From NCBI GenBank assembly GCA_902563335.1, contig CACEWU010000001.1, positions 41,025 through 105,024 on the forward strand: a stretch of DNA of 64,000 bases, read 5' to 3'. A model generated the notes under the pieces. It had not been told where the DNA came from, did no database searches, and saw only the letters and a program-made list of their open reading frames with translations. Positions within the stretch are counted from its first letter, which is position 1. Each line of letters starts with the position of its first letter. A program made the position numbers and the translations under genes. This document shows positions 23,027 to 34,618 of the stretch, piece by piece. This DNA comes from an uncultured Prochlorococcus sp. (GTDB taxonomy: Bacteria > Cyanobacteriota > Cyanobacteriia > PCC-6307 > Cyanobiaceae).

Positions 23027-24787
23027 TTAATTGTTGCCAAGTCCAAAGGCATTATGCACTGCGCGTAAAGCAGCAATACCATCTGCTTCTGCGACTACAC
23101 AACTAGTACGAATTTCACTGGTAGCAATCATTTCAATATTGATCGTTTCATTGGCTAGTGAACGAAACATTCTTGCTGCTGTACCAACTGTCGCTGGCAT
23201 GCCAGCACCAACTGCACTAATACGTGTTATTTGTGGTCCTTCTTCAAGATGGGCTCCAGGCCATTGGGCTAGTAATGGAGCTAATGTTTTATCTGCTTGA
23301 TTTCGATCAACCCTCTTTAACGTAAAGCTAATATCACGACTCCCATCTTTGTGTTGACGTTCTGACTGCACGATTGCATCTAGACTTATCCCTGCTTCTG
23401 CGAGTGCGGAACAAAGAGCAGAAGCTGTCCCTGGCTTATCTGGTACTTGTCTAACACTTAGCTGAGCTTGATCTTTATCCATTGCGACTCCTCTGACTTC
23501 TGGTTCGCCGGATCCCATTATTGTTGGATTGATTTTGATTTGAGTGTCATTGAGTTCAAAGGTTTCGCTAACAGCACGTAATGCTTTTGATCCAATTGTT
23601 GAATCAATCACACAGCTCACTTTTACTTCACTTGTTGCGATTAATCTGAGATTTACTCCTGCTCTTGATATTGTCTCAAAGAGGCTTGCTGCTATACCTG
23701 GTCGACCCATAATTCCTGCTCCACTAATACTTAGTTTTGACATTCCTTTCTGAGTAGAAAGTTCACCTCCCAAAGAATTTAGAAGACTTTCACATAGGGT
23801 TTTTGCTTTTGTTAGCTCTGATTCCCCAATAGTGAATGTGATGTCATTACTTTTACCTTCATGTGTAGCTTGGATGATTAGATCAACATTTACTCCACCA
23901 TGGGAAAGGGTTTCGAATAGGTGTGCAGCAATCCCTGGCTTGTCAGGTACATGTGATAGACCAATAACAGCTTGACCTTCTACCAGTTCAACGCCATCTA
24001 CTGGTTTACCAAGTTCCAAGCCTTCGCGACCTAATGGACGTCCATCATTACTTGTCAATGTAGTTCCAGGATCTTCACTCCAACTGGAGCGGACAATGAG
24101 TTTGACTCCGTAATTGCGAGCAATTTCTACTGCTCTTGGATGAAGAACTGCTGCACCAAGACTGGCTAATTCCAGCATTTCATCACAACTAATTGTTTTC
24201 ATTAATTGTGCTTGAGAAACATGTCTTGGATCAGTGGTTAAAACCCCTGGAACATCGGTATATATTTCACATGCTTCTGCATTCAGTGCGGTAGCAAGGG
24301 CAACTGCTGAAGTATCAGACCCGCCTCTGCCTAAAGTGGTGATTTCTGCGGTTCCACCGCTGCTAAGGCTCGTTCCTTGAAAGCCTGCTACAACAACAAT
24401 ATGACCTTCATTTAAGCGTGCGTTTAGGCGATCAGTGCGCACTTCCAAAATTCTTGCACGGCCATGTGAAGATTCGGTAACGATGCCAACTTGTGATCCG
24501 GTCATCGACACCGCTGTCAAACCAAGTTCATTGAGAGCGATGGAAAGTAAAGCTATGGATACTTGTTCTCCTGTAGCCAGGAGCATGTCTAGTTCTCTTT
24601 GAGGTGGTTTGTTACTAATTGCTTGAGCTAGATGGGTTAGGTCATCAGTGGTTTTTCCCATCGCAGAAACCACAATCACTAGTTCATGACCTAGCTCTTT
24701 GCTTGCTGCAATTCTTTGTGCTACTGCTTTTATACGAGCAACACTTCCTACGGAGGTGCCTCCAAATTTCTGCACCAGCAACGCCAT
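23027..24787 (-). CDS. lysC: Aspartate kinase with repeated ACT domains
   Basis: [34 protein letters not shown] repeats ([30 protein letters not shown]). Confidence 0.96.
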   Translation of the reverse strand: MALLVQKFGGTSVGSVARIKAVAQRIAASKELGHELVIVVSAMGKTTDDLTHLAQAISNKPPQRELDMLLATGEQVSIALLSIALNELGLTAVSMTGSQVGIVTESSHGRARILEVRTDRLNARLNEGHIVVVAGFQGTSLSSGGTAEITTLGRGGSDTSAVALATALNAEACEIYTDVPGVLTTDPRHVSQAQLMKTISCDEMLELASLGAAVLHPRAVEIARNYGVKLIVRSSWSEDPGTTLTSNDGRPLGREGLELGKPVDGVELVEGQAVIGLSHVPDKPGIAAHLFETLSHGGVNVDLIIQATHEGKSNDITFTIGESELTKAKTLCESLLNSLGGELSTQKGMSKLSISGAGIMGRPGIAASLFETISRAGVNLRLIATSEVKVSCVIDSTIGSKALRAVSETFELNDTQIKINPTIMGSGEPEVRGVAMDKDQAQLSVRQVPDKPGTASALCSALAEAGISLDAIVQSERQHKDGSRDISFTLKRVDRNQADKTLAPLLAQWPGAHLEEGPQITRISAVGAGMPATVGTAARMFRSLANETINIEMIATSEIRTSCVVAEADGIAALRAVHNAFGLGNN

Positions 24788-24828
24788 TCAATTCACCTAT
24801 TTGAAGTTTTGATGATTTAAGTCTGTAT

Positions 24829-25848
24829 TTAGCAGAATGAGTTGTCTGTTAAAAGTCCATCACGGAAAGCTGCCTTGGGTAAGGAACCTCTTTTGATTGC
24901 TGCTTCTATTTGCAACAAACTATTGAGTAACCCTAGGAAATTCTTAGGTTGTTTGCCTTTAAGTTGTTTTCGCATGACATAAATGCGTTTTGGATTTCCT
25001 ATCCCTGCTGCCTTTGCTATCACTGCAACATCTTTCTCACCTTCAAGTTCTAGCAGGCTTACCCAGAGCCATCCTCTTACTTGCCCAGTAAGGGTGGCTA
25101 ATATTCTTAATGCTGGTTCACCTGATTCTAATAAGGCATCAAGTAGTGATATTGCTTCAGTAGGATTGCCTTTTAACAAGTAATTTCCAACTTCTAATGC
25201 ATTAGTAGTAACACCTGTAATTAACGCATTTACTGTTTTTACACTAATAAATAAGTTGTTGTTAATTGATTGTTCTTGGTGCATGGAATTTTCTGCATAA
25301 AGAGATAATTTTTGGAGTTCTGAATTAAGTCTGGAACTGTCATTACCTATTGCTTCCACTAGCTTCAACTTTGCTGCAGGTTCGAGCTCTAGCCCAAGTG
25401 CTTTTGCAGATCGTTCAACTAATTCTTGTTGTCCAGCTTCATCCCAAACTGTTGGTAAGACAAATCTCTGTTCTATTACTAAGTTTGATTTTATTAGCTT
25501 TTGAAGAGCTTTAGTGGTTCTTAAGCGACCATCAGGTTTGTTGGGATTATTTAGAATTAGATGTGTTTCTTTTGGAATTAGTTCTAAAATATCTTCAAAA
25601 CGTGATGCTAGTTCACTTGGGCATGCATTACAGAAAGGGCTTTTTCTAACTAATATTATCCTTCCTCCACCTCCTAAGGGTGGTGTTCGCACTTCATCTA
25701 GTGCCTGACTTGCTTGAGAAAGATCACTTCCATCAAGTCTTGTCAAATTGATATTACTCCATGCGGGTTCAATTATCTGTTGAATAAGTGATGCGATAGC
25801 TTTTTCACAAGCAACATCATCATCTCCCCATATCAGTTGGATTGGCAT
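24829..25848 (-). CDS. holA: DNA polymerase III delta subunit
   Basis: MPIQLIWGDDDVACEKAIASLIQQI..., HLILNNPNKPDGRLRTTKALQKL, length and HolA-like organisation. Confidence 0.85.
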   Translation of the reverse strand: MPIQLIWGDDDVACEKAIASLIQQIIEPAWSNINLTRLDGSDLSQASQALDEVRTPPLGGGGRIILVRKSPFCNACPSELASRFEDILELIPKETHLILNNPNKPDGRLRTTKALQKLIKSNLVIEQRFVLPTVWDEAGQQELVERSAKALGLELEPAAKLKLVEAIGNDSSRLNSELQKLSLYAENSMHQEQSINNNLFISVKTVNALITGVTTNALEVGNYLLKGNPTEAISLLDALLESGEPALRILATLTGQVRGWLWVSLLELEGEKDVAVIAKAAGIGNPKRIYVMRKQLKGKQPKNFLGLLNSLLQIEAAIKRGSLPKAAFRDGLLTDNSFC

Positions 25849-25913
25849 TTTTTCTAAAATTGTCGGTTGCCATCCGATGATTGATTAAATGGAATTGGCT
25901 AAAGGAAGACTAA

Positions 25914-26549
25914 GTGAATAGTTTTGATCATCCAATTTTTTTAGAGAGTATTGATCGCATTAAGGCTGAGCTTGGGTTTACAGGCCTTGACTCTCTACAG
26001 CAGCAAGTTCTTGAGAGGTTAATCCATAGCAGTGGTGATTTTGGAGTGAGACCTTTGCTGCGCTTTAGTCCAGCTGCGTGTGATATCGGTTTGTCTTCTT
26101 TAAAGGGTGGTGCTCCAATCCTTACGGATACTGCTATGGCATTTTCTGCCATAGCGCCTATGGCGCTGCGTACGCTTAATTCACCTATCCACAATGTTCT
26201 TCAATGGGCTCCAGATGAATGTATAGGAGGAGATACGAGAACCTCACTCGGCATGCAAAATGCTTGGAAACAACTCTCTTTACTTTATGAAGGAGCTCCA
26301 TCACCGATCGTGGTAATTGGAAGCTCTCCGACTGCATTAGATAAGCTTTTAGATTTAGTTAAAGAAGGTGCAATGTCCCCCAGTTTGATTATAGGAATGC
26401 CTGTTGGTTTTGTTGGGGTTAAAGAGTGTAAAAGTCGATTATTTAATACCGAATTACCATATATATCTCTTGTAGGTTCACGAGGCGGGGCTGGTCTAGC
26501 AGCCTCAGCACTCAATGCATTATTGAGAGCTGCTAAGCTTGCTTTATAG
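25914..26549 (+). CDS. cobH: Precorrin-8X methylmutase
   Basis: DTAMAFSAI, PIVVIGSSPTALDKLL, LIIGMPVGFVGVKECKSRL, SLVGSRGGAGLAASALNALL. Confidence 0.92.
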   Translation: MNSFDHPIFLESIDRIKAELGFTGLDSLQQQVLERLIHSSGDFGVRPLLRFSPAACDIGLSSLKGGAPILTDTAMAFSAIAPMALRTLNSPIHNVLQWAPDECIGGDTRTSLGMQNAWKQLSLLYEGAPSPIVVIGSSPTALDKLLDLVKEGAMSPSLIIGMPVGFVGVKECKSRLFNTELPYISLVGSRGGAGLAASALNALLRAAKLAL

Positions 26550-26552
26550 GGA

Positions 26553-29363
26553 TTATGATGCAGATACTACGGAATTTGTTTGTACTTTAGAGTCTTGATT
26601 TTGTAATATAGTAGAAGATTTTGTTTCTTCCAGGGAATTAAGTATTTGATTAGCCCTTATTATAACTTCCTTAGGAACACCAGCCAATCGCGCTGCTTCT
26701 ATCCCATAACTTCTACTTGCTCCACCTGGAACAACTTTATGAAGAAATAAAAGATCTTCTCCCGTTTCCTTTACTAAAACCTGGAAGTTTGCAACGTTAT
26801 TTATTCTCCTAGATAATTCATTTAGTTCATGGTAGTGAGTGGCAAAGACTGTTCGACTTTTGATTTGAGTTGCGAGAAACTCACTGACTGCCCAGGCAAT
26901 TGATAGGCCGTCGAAAGTTGCCGTGCCTCTACCAATTTCATCAAGCAGAACTAATGATTGATTTGTTGACTGATTCAATATATATGCAGTTTCTGCCATT
27001 TCGACCATAAAAGTTGATTGGCCTGCGGCGAGATCGTCAACTGCACCAACTCTTGTAAATATTCGATCGGCGATGCTGATTGCGGCCGTTTTTGCAGGTA
27101 CCCAACTACCTAATTGTGCCAGTAATTGTACTAACCCAATCTGTCTTAGGTAACAGCTCTTTCCACTTGCATTTGGTCCTGTAAGAATAATTAGATCGGT
27201 AGCATTACCGAGCTCTATGTTGTTTGGTTGGAATACATCTTCAACTAGAAGTTGTTCTACTACAGGATGTCTGCACTCTTGAATACTAATTATTCTGCTA
27301 TGAGTGTTTGATTCGTTAATTAAAATTTCTGGTCGGCAGTATGAGTTTGTTGCAGCAACTTCTGCTAGTCCAGCGAGTGCATCAAGTCCAGCAACAGCTC
27401 GTGCAGCTTTTCTAATTGCTTGTGCGTGGGAGCCAACTTTTTCTCGTAGGCTACAGAATAATTCATATTCACGTTGTGCAGCTCTTGCCTTTGCTTGAAA
27501 GATTTTTCCTTCTCTTTCTTTGAGCAATGGCGTTATAAACCTCTCCTCATTAGCAAGTGTTTGTCTACGAATCCAATGATTTGGTACTTGAGCTGCTTTT
27601 GCTTTGCTAACTGCTAAGAAATAACCAAATGTTCTGTGATATTGAATACGAAGATTGGAATTGCCACTAGCTTTACGCTCTATAATTTCTTGGCTTTTTA
27701 GCCATGAATCTTGGTCATCAAGTTGATTTCTTAGGCCATCTAAGAGTGGATCTATACCGTCGTGAAAAAGTCCTCCTTCTGTAAGACTAAGAGGTGGATT
27801 GTCAATTAATTGTTCACGAATATATTCACCTAATTTAGGTAGCTCCAAGTCTAAATTTATTAGTTCTTTTAACCAATTAGGAGCTTTTTCTTTCAGTAGT
27901 TCTAGATTGCTGGCCAGTCTTGGAAGCCTTGCTAGTCCATCTGCAATAGCAATTAGATCTCTTGCTCCTGCCTGTCCTGCTCCAGCTCTGCCAGCTAAGC
28001 GTTCTAGGTCTCCCATAGAGCGAAGCATTCGACGTATTGATTGCCTAAGAGCCTTTGTCTTTACTAGGCGGCCAACTATTTCTTGGCGGGCTTTAATTGC
28101 ATCAACTTGTATTAGGGGTGCTTCTATCCAGCGACGAAGACATCGAGCTCCCATCGCTGTCAAGGTTCTATCTATTGCCCAAAGAAGAGATCCCTGAAAT
28201 TGACCATCTCTTTGTGTGCTTGTGAGCTCTAAATTGCGTCTTGTTTGGGCGTCGATGCAGAGGAAATTTTCTGCATAAGTTGTGCGAGGACAATCAAGAG
28301 GAATTGTGCTTTTATCTGAAATTTCATTCGATTCGCTATCTATTGGTTTGGTATCACTAAAATATTTCAAAAGACCTCCAGCTGCTCTTGTAGCTAATGG
28401 CCATTGCTCTATGCCTAAGCCATTGAGGGTTTTGAGTTTGAAATGTCTTTTAAGAATTGATTGAGCCTCTGGAAGGCTAAAGCTTGTTTTTGATATTGCT
28501 CTTAGTTTGAGCTTTTCTGGGATCCATTGGTTTTTATTGCTTTTTTCAGGACCGGACAAGACCAACTCGGCAGCGTCAATTTTGATTAGTTCTTGCTGTA
28601 GCGAAGAAATTCCTTCTCCTTGAGTAACTAAAAACTCACCAGTACTTACATCTGCATAAGCGAGGCCCCAGTGAAATAGATGATCATTTTGATCATTACT
28701 TACTACAACTGCTGCTAACCAGTTATTTTTGCGGGCTTGCAGCATCCCTTCCTCGATAATTGTTCCAGGAGTGAGAACTCTTGTGATACCTCTTTTAAGA
28801 AGTGAGCCTTTACTAGGAGTAGTTTCTAACTGATCGCATAATGCAATACTTAATCCTCTATTAATTAGATCAGCGCAATATCGCTCAGCAGCATGATGTG
28901 GAACTCCTGCCATAGGAACTCGACCTATTAACTTTCCTCCTTCTTTTCCAGTCAGAGTTAGCTCTAGAAGCCTTGAGAGGAGAATTGCATCTTCAAAGAA
29001 GCATTCAAAAAAATCGCCCAATCTATATAGGAGGATCCTATCTGGATTGGCTTTTTTGAGCTCTACATAGTGACGGAGCACTGGTGTGAGCTTCTCTAGG
29101 TCAACTAGTTTGTGATTAGACCATGCCGGCAATTCTTGATCTGCATTTTTAAATGGTTGATTACGTGACGAATCTTTATTGGTTGTTGATTCTTTGAGTG
29201 TTTCTCTCGATCGTGGCCTATCTCTTGAATCTTTTGCAAGTTGTTGGTCAGATAGTTCGGTATTGATTCCTGACGTGCTTGTTATAGATCCTTCTACTTC
29301 TTGATTTGTCTGGCTGAAATCTCCAAACAGACTGCCTTGCATTGGTTCAGCATTGGCAGTCAT
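26553..29363 (-). CDS. mutS: DNA mismatch repair protein MutS
   Basis: [81 protein letters not shown]. Confidence 0.97.
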   Translation of the reverse strand: MTANAEPMQGSLFGDFSQTNQEVEGSITSTSGINTELSDQQLAKDSRDRPRSRETLKESTTNKDSSRNQPFKNADQELPAWSNHKLVDLEKLTPVLRHYVELKKANPDRILLYRLGDFFECFFEDAILLSRLLELTLTGKEGGKLIGRVPMAGVPHHAAERYCADLINRGLSIALCDQLETTPSKGSLLKRGITRVLTPGTIIEEGMLQARKNNWLAAVVVSNDQNDHLFHWGLAYADVSTGEFLVTQGEGISSLQQELIKIDAAELVLSGPEKSNKNQWIPEKLKLRAISKTSFSLPEAQSILKRHFKLKTLNGLGIEQWPLATRAAGGLLKYFSDTKPIDSESNEISDKSTIPLDCPRTTYAENFLCIDAQTRRNLELTSTQRDGQFQGSLLWAIDRTLTAMGARCLRRWIEAPLIQVDAIKARQEIVGRLVKTKALRQSIRRMLRSMGDLERLAGRAGAGQAGARDLIAIADGLARLPRLASNLELLKEKAPNWLKELINLDLELPKLGEYIREQLIDNPPLSLTEGGLFHDGIDPLLDGLRNQLDDQDSWLKSQEIIERKASGNSNLRIQYHRTFGYFLAVSKAKAAQVPNHWIRRQTLANEERFITPLLKEREGKIFQAKARAAQREYELFCSLREKVGSHAQAIRKAARAVAGLDALAGLAEVAATNSYCRPEILINESNTHSRIISIQECRHPVVEQLLVEDVFQPNNIELGNATDLIILTGPNASGKSCYLRQIGLVQLLAQLGSWVPAKTAAISIADRIFTRVGAVDDLAAGQSTFMVEMAETAYILNQSTNQSLVLLDEIGRGTATFDGLSIAWAVSEFLATQIKSRTVFATHYHELNELSRRINNVANFQVLVKETGEDLLFLHKVVPGGASRSYGIEAARLAGVPKEVIIRANQILNSLEETKSSTILQNQDSKVQTNSVVSAS

Positions 29364-29519
29364 AGATGTTTCAGCCCCTAATAGATCGCATAGTAAAGGC
29401 CATTAATTGGTTTGCATGTGAAGCCTCGCGACACCCAAGGGCTTCTTTTGGCAAAACCCCACTTCTTCATGGGAGAATGATTAGATGCTGTGAGCATTGG
29501 CTCCTTCGCTCAATCCCCC

Positions 29520-29759
29520 ATGCAGATCATTTCTGACGTCGCCGCGAACGCACTTCTGTTTGCTTCCTTACTTTTGGTAATTGGAGTTCCAGTTCTTTAT
29601 ATGAGCCAAACAGATCCTTCCGACAGACGCAATAGTGAAATAAAGAAAATTGAGATCATTGGTGGTGTTTGGTTCCACCTCGTACTTCTCAATGGCTTCA
29701 TAGCCGAATACGTTGCTCACCAATTGGTTGGCGTCACTGGTTATATGGGCCCAGTTTGA
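29520..29759 (+). CDS. psbZ: Photosystem II protein PsbZ (start moved to ATG 29520)
   Basis: NALLFASLLLVIGVPVLYMSQTDPSDRRN, second TM IIGGVWFHLVLLNGFIAEYV; located between mutS and ribH. Confidence 0.65.
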   Translation: MQIISDVAANALLFASLLLVIGVPVLYMSQTDPSDRRNSEIKKIEIIGGVWFHLVLLNGFIAEYVAHQLVGVTGYMGPV

Positions 29760-29937
29760 TCCGTTTGGGTCTTTTTCTGGTCTTATTCTTTAGGGTTAGT
29801 CGACTCTGAGGGAGGCTGAATTGGGTGGGCTTTTTTAAGTTCCACCTAGTTTTTACATGATTGATATTTTTTTGCCCTAAAAAACACCTTATCTTCTACG
29901 CTAGAAGTAAATATGTGGCATATGGGCCACTTCAATA

Positions 29938-30432
29938 ATGGCAACTTTTGAAGGTAATTTTAATGACTCAGAAGGCTTGCGAATTGCAGTTGTAGTCGCA
30001 AGGTTTAATGATCTGGTTACAGGCAAGCTTTTAAGCGGCTGTTTGGATTGTTTGGCGCGACATGGAATTGATACCTCCTCTGTAAGTCCGCAATTAGATG
30101 TTATTTGGGTGCCAGGTTCATTTGAGTTGCCAATTGTCACTAAGACACTTGCTAGTAGTGAACGTTATCAAGTGATAATTGCACTTGGAGCGGTGATTCG
30201 TGGAGATACTCCTCATTTTGATGTTGTTGTTGCTGAAGCTAGTAAGGGTATAGCTGCAGTTGCAAGAGAATTTGGTGTACCTGTCATTTTCGGCGTGCTA
30301 ACGACTGACACATTGCAACAAGCTCTCGAAAGAGCTGGTATTAAGAGTAATTTGGGCTGGAACTATGCCTTACAGGCATTGGAGATGAGTTCCTTGATGA
30401 AAGCACTTGATTCGGTCAGAAGTGGCAATTAA
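29938..30432 (+). CDS. ribH: 6,7-dimethyl-8-ribityllumazine synthase
   Basis: [70 protein letters not shown]. Confidence 0.97.
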   Translation: MATFEGNFNDSEGLRIAVVVARFNDLVTGKLLSGCLDCLARHGIDTSSVSPQLDVIWVPGSFELPIVTKTLASSERYQVIIALGAVIRGDTPHFDVVVAEASKGIAAVAREFGVPVIFGVLTTDTLQQALERAGIKSNLGWNYALQALEMSSLMKALDSVRSGN

Positions 30433-30513
30433 AAAATTTTGCAATTGACCAGATCACCATTTGTAAGGCATGCTGCAATGGTCGTATGGAGCTTATGAGT
30501 TCCATCACAACGT

Positions 30514-30585
30514 GCGGATGTAGCTCAGTGGTAGAGCATCTCCTTGCCAAGGAGAGGGTCGAGAGTTCGAATCTCTTCATCCGCT
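30514..30585 (+). tRNA. tRNA-Gly (GCC)
   Basis: gcggatg acceptor / catccgc; D arm gctcagtggtagagc; anticodon loop ttGCCaa; T arm gagagttcgaatctc. Confidence 0.96.
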
Positions 30586-30600
30586 TATATCGATTTTGAC

Positions 30601-31065
30601 TTAATGGTTAGATCTTTTTTTGATGAGAAGGCTTTGGTTATCAACTCTTTCGAAGCCAATTTGTTGATAAAAATCTGAGCTTTTTGTTGTCATGAGATAA
30701 ACGCGTTCAACGTTGCGTATGGAGTATGAATCCAGAATGGCTTGAACAACTTGTTTACCTAGACCAAGACCTTGTAAATCTTCTGCAACAACAACATCCC
30801 AAAGCACTGCTCGATAAACTCCATCGCTAGTTGCTCTGCCGAAACCAACTAATCGATTCCCTTGCCAAAGACTTACAACAACTGTGCTACCAGCTAATAA
30901 AGCACGTAACTTTTTATTGCTTCGGCCGTGTGCCCAGAAAGCATGTTTATCCAACAGGGTACGTAGTTTGATTATTCCCTGTTTGGGTATAAAGCCTGGA
31001 CCTAGTCCAAGGAACCTAAGACCTAGAGCTCCTCGTCCGTGTTTTATCAATGTAAAGGCTGCCAT
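30601..31065 (-). CDS. GNAT-family N-acetyltransferase (likely start ATG 31065, MAAFTLIKHG; track ORF runs to 31185)
   Basis: LVGFGRATSDGVYRAVLWDVVVAEDLQGLGLGKQVVQAILD..., FYQQIGFERV. Confidence 0.85.
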   Translation of the reverse strand: MAAFTLIKHGRGALGLRFLGLGPGFIPKQGIIKLRTLLDKHAFWAHGRSNKKLRALLAGSTVVVSLWQGNRLVGFGRATSDGVYRAVLWDVVVAEDLQGLGLGKQVVQAILDSYSIRNVERVYLMTTKSSDFYQQIGFERVDNQSLLIKKRSNH

Positions 31066-31107
31066 AGAACCAACTCCATGGCAGCATCCTCCCAGGGGCA
31101 GGTCAAA

Positions 31108-32007
31108 ATGACTTACAAAGGCATCATTCTCGCAGGTGGTACAGGAACAAGGCTTCATCCGATAACACAGGCAGTCAGTAAGCAATTGCTTCCTGTATAT
31201 GACAAGCCAATGGTGTTTTATCCACTTACGACTTTGATGCTGGCCGGTATTCGGGAGGTCTTAATAATTACTACTCCTAAAGATCAGATGGCCTTTGAGC
31301 AGTTGTTAGGAGATGGAAAAGCCTTGGGGATGGTTATTAGTTATGCAGTGCAACCTAGTCCAGATGGGCTTGCTCAAGCCTTTTTGATTGGAGCTGATTT
31401 CTTAGCAGGATCTCCTGCTGCCTTGGTGTTAGGGGATAACCTTTTTCATGGACATGATTTAGTGCCTCAGCTTTTGTCAAGCCAAAGTGCTGAATTTGCT
31501 GCAACGATATTTGCTTACCCCGTTAGGGATCCGGAGCGTTATGGAGTTGTTGAATTCGCGAAGGATGGACGTGTACTTTCTATTGAAGAGAAACCTGCAA
31601 AACCGAGGAGTAGATATGCAATTACTGGACTGTACTTTTATGACGAAACGGTTGTGGAGCGAGCACGAATGGTTATGCCCTCAGACAGGGGGGAACTTGA
31701 GATTACTGATTTAAATCGTCAATATTTAGATGAAGGAAGTTTGAGAGTTCAATTAATGGGGAGAGGTATGGCTTGGCTTGATACTGGTACATGCGATTCT
31801 TTACATGAAGCGGGTGCCTATATCAGAACCTTGGAGCATCGACAGGGATTAAAGGTTGGTTGTCCTGAGGAGGTAGCGTGGCGAAAGGGCTGGATTAGTG
31901 ATGAGCAGCTTGCAAGCCTTGCTGCGCCGCTAATGAAAAGTGGTTATGGCGACTATCTAATTGAGGTTCTTGAGTCTTCAAAAGCAATTTCTCCTTATGA
32001 AAGCTGA
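31108..32007 (+). CDS. rfbA: Glucose-1-phosphate thymidylyltransferase (start ATG 31108)
   Basis: MTYKGIILAGGTGTRLHPITQAVSKQLLPVYDKPMVFYPL; LGDNLFHGHDL; EEKPAKPRSRYAITGLYFYD. Confidence 0.97.
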   Translation: MTYKGIILAGGTGTRLHPITQAVSKQLLPVYDKPMVFYPLTTLMLAGIREVLIITTPKDQMAFEQLLGDGKALGMVISYAVQPSPDGLAQAFLIGADFLAGSPAALVLGDNLFHGHDLVPQLLSSQSAEFAATIFAYPVRDPERYGVVEFAKDGRVLSIEEKPAKPRSRYAITGLYFYDETVVERARMVMPSDRGELEITDLNRQYLDEGSLRVQLMGRGMAWLDTGTCDSLHEAGAYIRTLEHRQGLKVGCPEEVAWRKGWISDEQLASLAAPLMKSGYGDYLIEVLESSKAISPYES

Positions 32008-32587
32008 AGGACTTATTAGTTTTCAAGGGTTGCCTTTAGATGGGCCATTGCTTTTAAAGCCAAACGTTTTTGGGGATGAAAGAGGCTTTTTCTTTGAGAG
32101 TTGGAATGAAACGATTTTGAATGATCTACTTGTAAGCAATGCGCAAAATCCCGAGTCATTTGTTCAGGACAATCATTCGCGCTCAGTTCGTGGAGTGTTA
32201 CGTGGTTTACATTTTCAAATCCCTCCTCATGCACAAGCGAAATTAGTTAGATGTGTTGCAGGTGAAATTTTTGATGTGGTTGTTGATCTTCGTTTGACTT
32301 CCCCTACTTTTTGCCAATCGGTTGGTGTTAATTTAAATGCTGAGAATCATCATCAGTTGTGGGTGCCACGAGGGTTTGCACATGGTTTTCTCACTCTTTC
32401 TAATAATGCTGAAGTGCTTTATAAGACAACAGATTTTTGGAACCGCAATTCTGAACGTTCAATTCGCTGGGATGACCCTCATTTAGCAATTGCCTGGAAA
32501 GACTTGGGCTTTCTTCCAAGTCTTTCTGAGAAGGATGCAGTTGCACCATTGCTAAAAAACTTGTCAGAAAGAGAGTTATTCCAATGA
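31997..32587 (+). CDS. rfbC: dTDP-4-dehydrorhamnose 3,5-epimerase
   Basis: LKPNVFGDERGFFFESWN, QDNHSRSVRGVLRGLHFQ, WVPRGFAHGFLTLS. Confidence 0.96.
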   Translation: MKAEGLISFQGLPLDGPLLLKPNVFGDERGFFFESWNETILNDLLVSNAQNPESFVQDNHSRSVRGVLRGLHFQIPPHAQAKLVRCVAGEIFDVVVDLRLTSPTFCQSVGVNLNAENHHQLWVPRGFAHGFLTLSNNAEVLYKTTDFWNRNSERSIRWDDPHLAIAWKDLGFLPSLSEKDAVAPLLKNLSERELFQ

Positions 32588-33471
32588 GAGTTCTTCTGAC
32601 TGGTGCGACAGGACAACTTGGAAAAGCTCTTCAGGCTAGTGTTCCTACAGATGTTCAGCTGATTTCACTTGGCCGGGCCAAATTAGATTTGGCTGACCAT
32701 GAATCTTGTCGAAAGGCTGTATTTAATAATAAGCCTGACTGGATAATAAATACTGGTGCTTATACAGCTGTTGATAAGGCTGAGAGTCAGCCAGAGTTGG
32801 CCTATGCAATTAATGCTGGTGCTCCAAATGCCTTTGCTGAGGCCTTGTTAGATCTTGGCGGTAATTTGTTGCAGCTAAGTACTGATTTTGTTTTCTCTGG
32901 TCAACAAAACATTCCTTATGAGGTCACCGATGTTGCTGATCCAATAGGCATTTATGGTGCAAGTAAGGCTGCCGGTGAAGTTGCTGCAATGAAACTGCCT
33001 AGTGCATGTTTACTTCGAACTGGTTGGTTATATGGACCTGTTGGACATAATTTTTGTCTTACTATGCTTCGTATGCATGCTTCAAGAGCTGCTAAAGGTG
33101 AATCTTTGAAGGTAGTTTCGGATCAGATTGGTTGCCCTACTGCAACTGATACTCTTGCATTAGCGTGTTGGCGTGTAATTTTTTCGGAAAGCTTATCTGA
33201 AAGACAGGTACTTCATTGGAGTGATGCTGGCGTGGCAAGTTGGTATGACTTTGCAGTTGCAATTGGAGAATTAGCTCTAGAAGTTGGCTTGTTAGATCAA
33301 TCTGCCAACGTTGTGCCGATTAGAACTGCTGAATATCACACAGCAGCTACTAGACCAAAATATTCTGTACTTAATTGTGCTAGCACTAAGCAAATCCTTG
33401 GACTGGATCAGAGATATTGGAGAAAATCACTAAAAAATGTTTTAAAGCAATTAACGAAAAAACCTATTTAA
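32584..33471 (+). CDS. rfbD: dTDP-4-dehydrorhamnose reductase
   Basis: MRVLLTGATGQLGKALQ, INTGAYTAVDKAESQPELAYAINAGAP, STDFVFSGQQNIPYEVTDVADPIGIYGASKAAGE. Confidence 0.96.
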   Translation: MRVLLTGATGQLGKALQASVPTDVQLISLGRAKLDLADHESCRKAVFNNKPDWIINTGAYTAVDKAESQPELAYAINAGAPNAFAEALLDLGGNLLQLSTDFVFSGQQNIPYEVTDVADPIGIYGASKAAGEVAAMKLPSACLLRTGWLYGPVGHNFCLTMLRMHASRAAKGESLKVVSDQIGCPTATDTLALACWRVIFSESLSERQVLHWSDAGVASWYDFAVAIGELALEVGLLDQSANVVPIRTAEYHTAATRPKYSVLNCASTKQILGLDQRYWRKSLKNVLKQLTKKPI

Positions 33472-33517
33472 TGCAATTAACTGTTCAAAATTATTCTTTC
33501 TTTAGGAGTTAATTTCT

Positions 33518-34618
33518 TTGTTTGATCTCTCATCTCTACTGAATAAATCACATCGAATTTTGGTCACTGGTGGTGCTGGTTTTATTGGGGGTGCAGTCAT
33601 TCGTCGTCTGCTTAAAGATAGTGAAGCTTTGGTATTCAATCTTGATAAGATTGGCTATGCAAGTGACTTGACCGGAGTTGATTCAGTTCTTTTGGACTTG
33701 GGTCCTAATGCTGTTGATCGCCACCAATTGTTGAAAGCAGACCTTGCAAGTTCTAAACAAACATTTGATGCTGTTAAAAACGCAGATCCTGATCTGGTTC
33801 TTCATTTAGCAGCCGAGAGTCATGTTGATAGATCTATCGATGCTCCAGAAATGTTTTTAAAGAGTAATGTTACGGGTACATTTAATCTTTTACAAGCAGT
33901 TCAATCTCATTGGGAACTTTTACCACAGTCACGGAAAGAGAGTTTTCGCTTCCATCACATCAGTACTGATGAAGTCTTCGGTTCATTGGGAGATACGGGA
34001 AGCTTTTCAGAGCAGTCTCCTTATGATCCACGTAGTCCTTATTCGGCTAGCAAGGCAGCAAGTGATCACCTGGTAAATTCATGGCACCATACTTATGGAT
34101 TGCCAGTCGTTATTACTAATTGCTCTAATAACTTTGGCCCTTGGCAGTTTCCAGAAAAGCTCATTCCGGTTGTAATCCTGAAGGCAATTGCTAGGGAACC
34201 TATACCACTTTACGGTAATGGTTTAAATGTTCGAGATTGGCTTTATGTCGAGGATCATGTGGATGGTTTGTTGCTAGCAGCACTGAAAGGAAAATTAGGT
34301 AGCAAATATTGCATAGGTGGTAATGGAGAACGAACGAACTTGTATATAGTTCAGCAAATATGTTCTTTACTTGATCAATTACGACCTATTGAAAAGTCTT
34401 ATTCGTGTTTCATTAAACCAGTGAAGGATAGACCAGGTCATGATTATCGTTATGCTATTAATTCACAGCTGATAACTAGTGAATTGGGTTGGATGCCAAG
34501 ACATAGCGTTGACGAGGGATTGTTGATAACAATTCGTTGGTATTTAGAAAATCTTGATTGGTGCAAAATAGTTAAGGATCAGGCTGGTTATTTTGGCGAA
34601 CGATTGGGAGAGCTTTAA
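33518..34618 (+). CDS. rfbB: dTDP-glucose 4,6-dehydratase (TTG start as tracked)
   Basis: ILVTGGAGFIGGAVIRRLL, HLAAESHVDRSIDAPEMFLKSNVTGTFNLL, STDEVFGSLGDTGSFSEQSPYDPRSPYSASKAASDHLV. Confidence 0.96.
   Translation: MFDLSSLLNKSHRILVTGGAGFIGGAVIRRLLKDSEALVFNLDKIGYASDLTGVDSVLLDLGPNAVDRHQLLKADLASSKQTFDAVKNADPDLVLHLAAESHVDRSIDAPEMFLKSNVTGTFNLLQAVQSHWELLPQSRKESFRFHHISTDEVFGSLGDTGSFSEQSPYDPRSPYSASKAASDHLVNSWHHTYGLPVVITNCSNNFGPWQFPEKLIPVVILKAIAREPIPLYGNGLNVRDWLYVEDHVDGLLLAALKGKLGSKYCIGGNGERTNLYIVQQICSLLDQLRPIEKSYSCFIKPVKDRPGHDYRYAINSQLITSELGWMPRHSVDEGLLITIRWYLENLDWCKIVKDQAGYFGERLGEL

Noticed and set aside
23027-24787. Repeated ACT-domain array of LysC as unusual
   Set aside because: Multiple C-terminal ACT domains are a known feature of cyanobacterial aspartate kinases.
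18683-28464. Numerous 60-130 aa ORFs antisense to tilS, lysC, holA and mutS in the track
   Set aside because: They lie entirely opposite strongly conserved genes and show no recognisable motifs.
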